This document shows positions 61,151 through 64,000 of a DNA stretch of 64,000 bases, piece after piece. A program made the translations under genes and the position numbers. The DNA is from Beroe ovata (taxonomy: Eukaryota > Ctenophora > Nuda > Beroida > Beroidae): assembly GCA_946803715.1 (NCBI GenBank), contig CAMPET010000141.1:39546-103545 (forward strand), given 5' to 3'. The number at the start of each line of letters is the position of its first letter. Positions within the stretch are counted from its first letter, which is position 1. The notes below the pieces were generated by a model, which was not told the origin of the DNA, made no database searches, and was given only the letters and a program-made list of their open reading frames with translations.

Positions 61151-63394
61151 AAACTGCCGATTATTCTCAGTCTTTTCTTCCTCAAGCAGACGAACAAGAC
61201 GAGCAGTATGATAAGAAGTATGATAAGCCCCGGCAGAAGGGTTGTATACTCATCTGGAATAGAATAGAAGGGCCCGTTACTTGGCAGATGGCGTAATTGA
61301 TGGTTGAGAGTAAGGCAGAGCACTATGAGAGCCAGTGCAGTCATGTGCTCTGAGCAGAAATCTGATGAATGAGAGATTTTATGGCGGTTTAATTTTGATT
61401 AATGTTGACATAGACAATGTTCTACATTCCGACAAGTCATTCATCGCGAGATCATCATATAAAAACACAAATCACAATCGGAAACCCACCGTCGATAAGT
61501 TCATCAGCCAAGATTTTCCGTCCGATATGTTTCGTTTCTTCCTGTAGTTCTTCAGTTGTCTTCGATTCATCATTGTAACAACCCGTCGGCTGGTGCCACA
61601 GCAAGAGTAGCTCTCGTATGCTTGTTTGATGAAACTCCTCAAAGTTGTACATTTGACCAACAAATACCATCTCCAGAAACAAGTCATATCTGAAGCGTAT
61701 TTCGGTGGCAATTGCTTCTCAATACATCCAGTATCCACTCATTGACGACTATAGAAACAAAGGTTCTTACCTTCCCGAGTTAAGAACAGAAGGCATTCTT
61801 CTGTAAGTTTTGAGGACGAACTTCTCAATAAGCTGATCGAGTGTAGTAGCATTAGCCTCGCAAAGTCCCGCCAGTTGTCGATCACACCCATGCATCTGTC
61901 AAAGTTCACAGTTACTATGGTAACTATGGCGACAGCGAAATTGAAATGTGCTACTTATTCTGTATTTGTTCTGTGAGTCAGCGTTTCTCCAAACTGACAC
62001 AAATTTGACCAGTCTCTGACCATAGTATTGTATTGGTCATTGCGTCATACCTTCCGGCCGTTGTGACGTGATGTGCCATCATTGATCATATTTATCATGA
62101 CAGTGCATGAATTCTACAACTTCGTTAAAAAATACATACGTAACCTTCAAGAGAACGCGTGTCGATCGCGCGTTACAGAAGACATCGCGCATTGTTGGAG
62201 ACTTGCCTCAGCTAGAAGAAAGAAGAGAAGCTGATGGGTTAGCTGATAGTCTTCCGATCGATCGTTGGTCATCTGCTTGAAACATTTCTGGGATAGCTGA
62301 CACTTCTTCGTATCTAACAAGTGTGTGTTAGCATACATTGGATCGTATCATTGCATAATTAGTAATCAAAGTGATATGATCATGGCACACTGCTGAGTCT
62401 ACCATACTGAATAAAGAGGAACTTTAATAAGCCTGAACAATACAAGATAGCTCGCTGTGTGAAATACCTTGAGACCCCAGTATCTCCACCATACAGCTAT
62501 CACTATCGCCCTCGTTGTATGTCATCTTGTAGCGACTGGGTGGCGCCTCGTGGCCGGGGCCCCGCGACGACAAGTGACGGGGGGAGGGGAACATGTCTGA
62601 TATGCGGTATACACGGGATATGAGCGGTAAAAACGTCTCGTAGTACCTGTAAGAGAGGGAGAGAGTGATGCTTACTAATTCATGATGATGTCCGCCAAAA
62701 CAGATCTACCTAGACGAATCTCAATTTGAATCCTAGTGATACATATTCAGGAGACAAGCTTATAGTTACTTAGTCGTCTTAATAGTAAATGCCTCAATTT
62801 GTCAATAAAATTTCCATATAATAGGTGAACGATCACTCGCTACAATTTAAATATATATGAGAACACGCCATTCGTTTCATAAACATCAATTAATGGTGCT
62901 CTGAATTATGTCGCGAAATTCACAAACAAATGTCAACACTTATGTTTTATAGTATTCCCAGACATTTATAAATTGAGGAAGTGTGATTTCTGCGATATTT
63001 GCTGTCAGATTTTGAGTGCGCACGAGTGATGTTAGGTATTCAAATGTGGTATTCAAATGTGGATTTGAACTTTAGAACTATCATGAAACTGTAATCAACA
63101 ACTCACGAGTTTTTCTTGGAAGTTTTATCGAAAGCAATGTCCACCAGATTGTTCAATTTTTCCTGGAGTATCACGAGTCGTGTGGTTATATCAGTTGGTC
63201 GGGTCTGGAGCATGGCGTCTCTGACTGATGTGTCAATTTCACCTGATGCAATTTGATTTATAATTCGTGTCCCAACATAGCACGCACTATCTTGCCACAA
63301 CGCACATCAACCACTTCACCGGTCAACATTCTCTGTTTGTGTGTGACTGTGTTTGTGTTTGTGTATGTGTGTGACCGTGTTTGTGTATGTGTTT

Positions 63395-63428
<34 letters not shown>

Positions 63429-64000
63429 NTGTGTGTGTGTGTGTGTGTGTGTCTGTGCCTGTGTCTGTATGTGTTGGGGAGAGGGATGAAATGACAAATT
63501 TGAGAGATGGTATGAAAGATTTAAATATACCTATGTTGCTCGGGCTGCTATGATTGGCTGACATATTATAACATCCACTTTATCTAATCTAAAAGCGAAA
63601 TAGTGGCTCTAATCCTCCATGAAAGTCTAAATAGAAATTTGATAACTCTCAACTTTCCCACGACTCGCGATTAAGGTGACCACAGATGACGGTTACCTAG
63701 TACCAGATAAAATAATTGGTTGATATAAAGATATCACTCACCTGTGACAGATATCAGATAATCTTACGAAATTATGAATCGGATCGGATAAATAGCTTTG
63801 ATTTTCAAATCACATTATTTTTTCCTGTTACCTTGCGCTACTCGTAAACTGAAGAGAAAATCTACAATGAGGAGGTTGTGGTGAGCTTTAGCCCATCCAA
63901 TGATGTCATGAATAGCGGATATCGTCACTCTGACGTCACTGTACCCGTCATCTCTGGATTGTGGCGGAGCAGAGTAGCATGTGACACTCAGTAAGAATAG
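61129..64000 (-). CDS. C16orf89-like (UPF0764) protein with C-terminal membrane anchor, 5' partial
   Basis: Exons in transcript order are 64000-63832 (incomplete), 63242-63107, 62646-62468, 62313-62177, 61895-61771, 61689-61490 and 61253-61129; all join in phase, giving about 356 visible residues. The first visible residues LFLLSVTCYSA look like the end of a signal peptide. Family-like words are YQLTHQLLFFLLAEASLQQC and RYDLFLEMVFVGQMYNF, then LLLWHQPTGCYN, matching the conserved cysteines and the HQLLFF motif of vertebrate C16orf89. The vertebrate protein is secreted and of unknown function. Here the last exon adds a transmembrane helix, LIILLIILLVLFVCL, and a basic tail RKKRLRIIG, implying a type I membrane protein. 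The start is beyond the right edge. Family assignment is from memory of the motif pattern. Confidence 0.75.
63400..63462. repeat. (GT)n microsatellite
   Basis: GT repeat with an N at 63429, in the first visible intron of the C16orf89-like gene. Confidence 0.9.

Overview
This is a piece of an animal (metazoan) nuclear genome. The evidence is many short GT-AG introns that keep phase, a eukaryotic nested tRNA, a truncated LINE, many (GT)n/(GA)n microsatellites, and metazoan-type genes: two CLOCK-like bHLH-PAS factors, a Cip/Kip CDK inhibitor, a sperm-type Na+/H+ exchanger, a CD225 protein and a C16orf89-like protein. I cannot name the phylum. Several single N bases and one run of 32 N mark assembly joins, and some of them sit between near-identical flanks.

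Layout. (1) 39-4593 (+): the 3' part of a CLOCK-like gene (end of PAS-B plus a low-complexity tail), with an intronless calmodulin-like gene nested on the opposite strand of its second visible intron. (2) 4.6-8.3 kb: no gene recognised, but GC-rich foldback repeats and a striking train of perfect hairpins. (3) 8313-10358 (+): 4-hydroxyphenylpyruvate dioxygenase in seven exons, with tRNA-Ser(UGA) inside an intron; its N-terminal exons are not found. (4) 10.4-14.4 kb: non-coding, with a cloverleaf-like structured element and a 526-bp DNA-transposon remnant. (5) 14417-26803 (-): a second CLOCK-like gene with bHLH, PAS-A, PAS-B and a glutamine-rich tail, convergent with the first. (6) 26-31.4 kb (+): weak, phase-compatible candidate exons of unknown genes antisense to its 5' region. 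(7) 31.4-47.8 kb: long gene-poor tract with microsatellites, a LINE 3' end and GC-rich inverted repeats. (8) 47.8-55 kb: compact gene cluster with a CDK inhibitor, ATP23 protease, an unrecognised 352-aa protein, a CD225 protein on the minus strand and an orphan exon. (9) 55527-59456 (-): a sperm-specific Na+/H+ exchanger whose whole 1309-aa reading frame is one exon. (10) 60-61.1 kb: foldback repeats and a direct duplication. (11) 61129-64000 (-): a C16orf89-like gene with an added C-terminal membrane anchor, running off the right edge.

The genes do not form one pathway. The main biological thread is the pair of CLOCK-like factors. A paired CACGTG E-box with a 7-bp spacer lies in an intron of the second one, which would suit feedback by its own family of proteins. 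Exon boundaries were joined by hand from GT/AG sites, reading phase and family similarity; no search was run.
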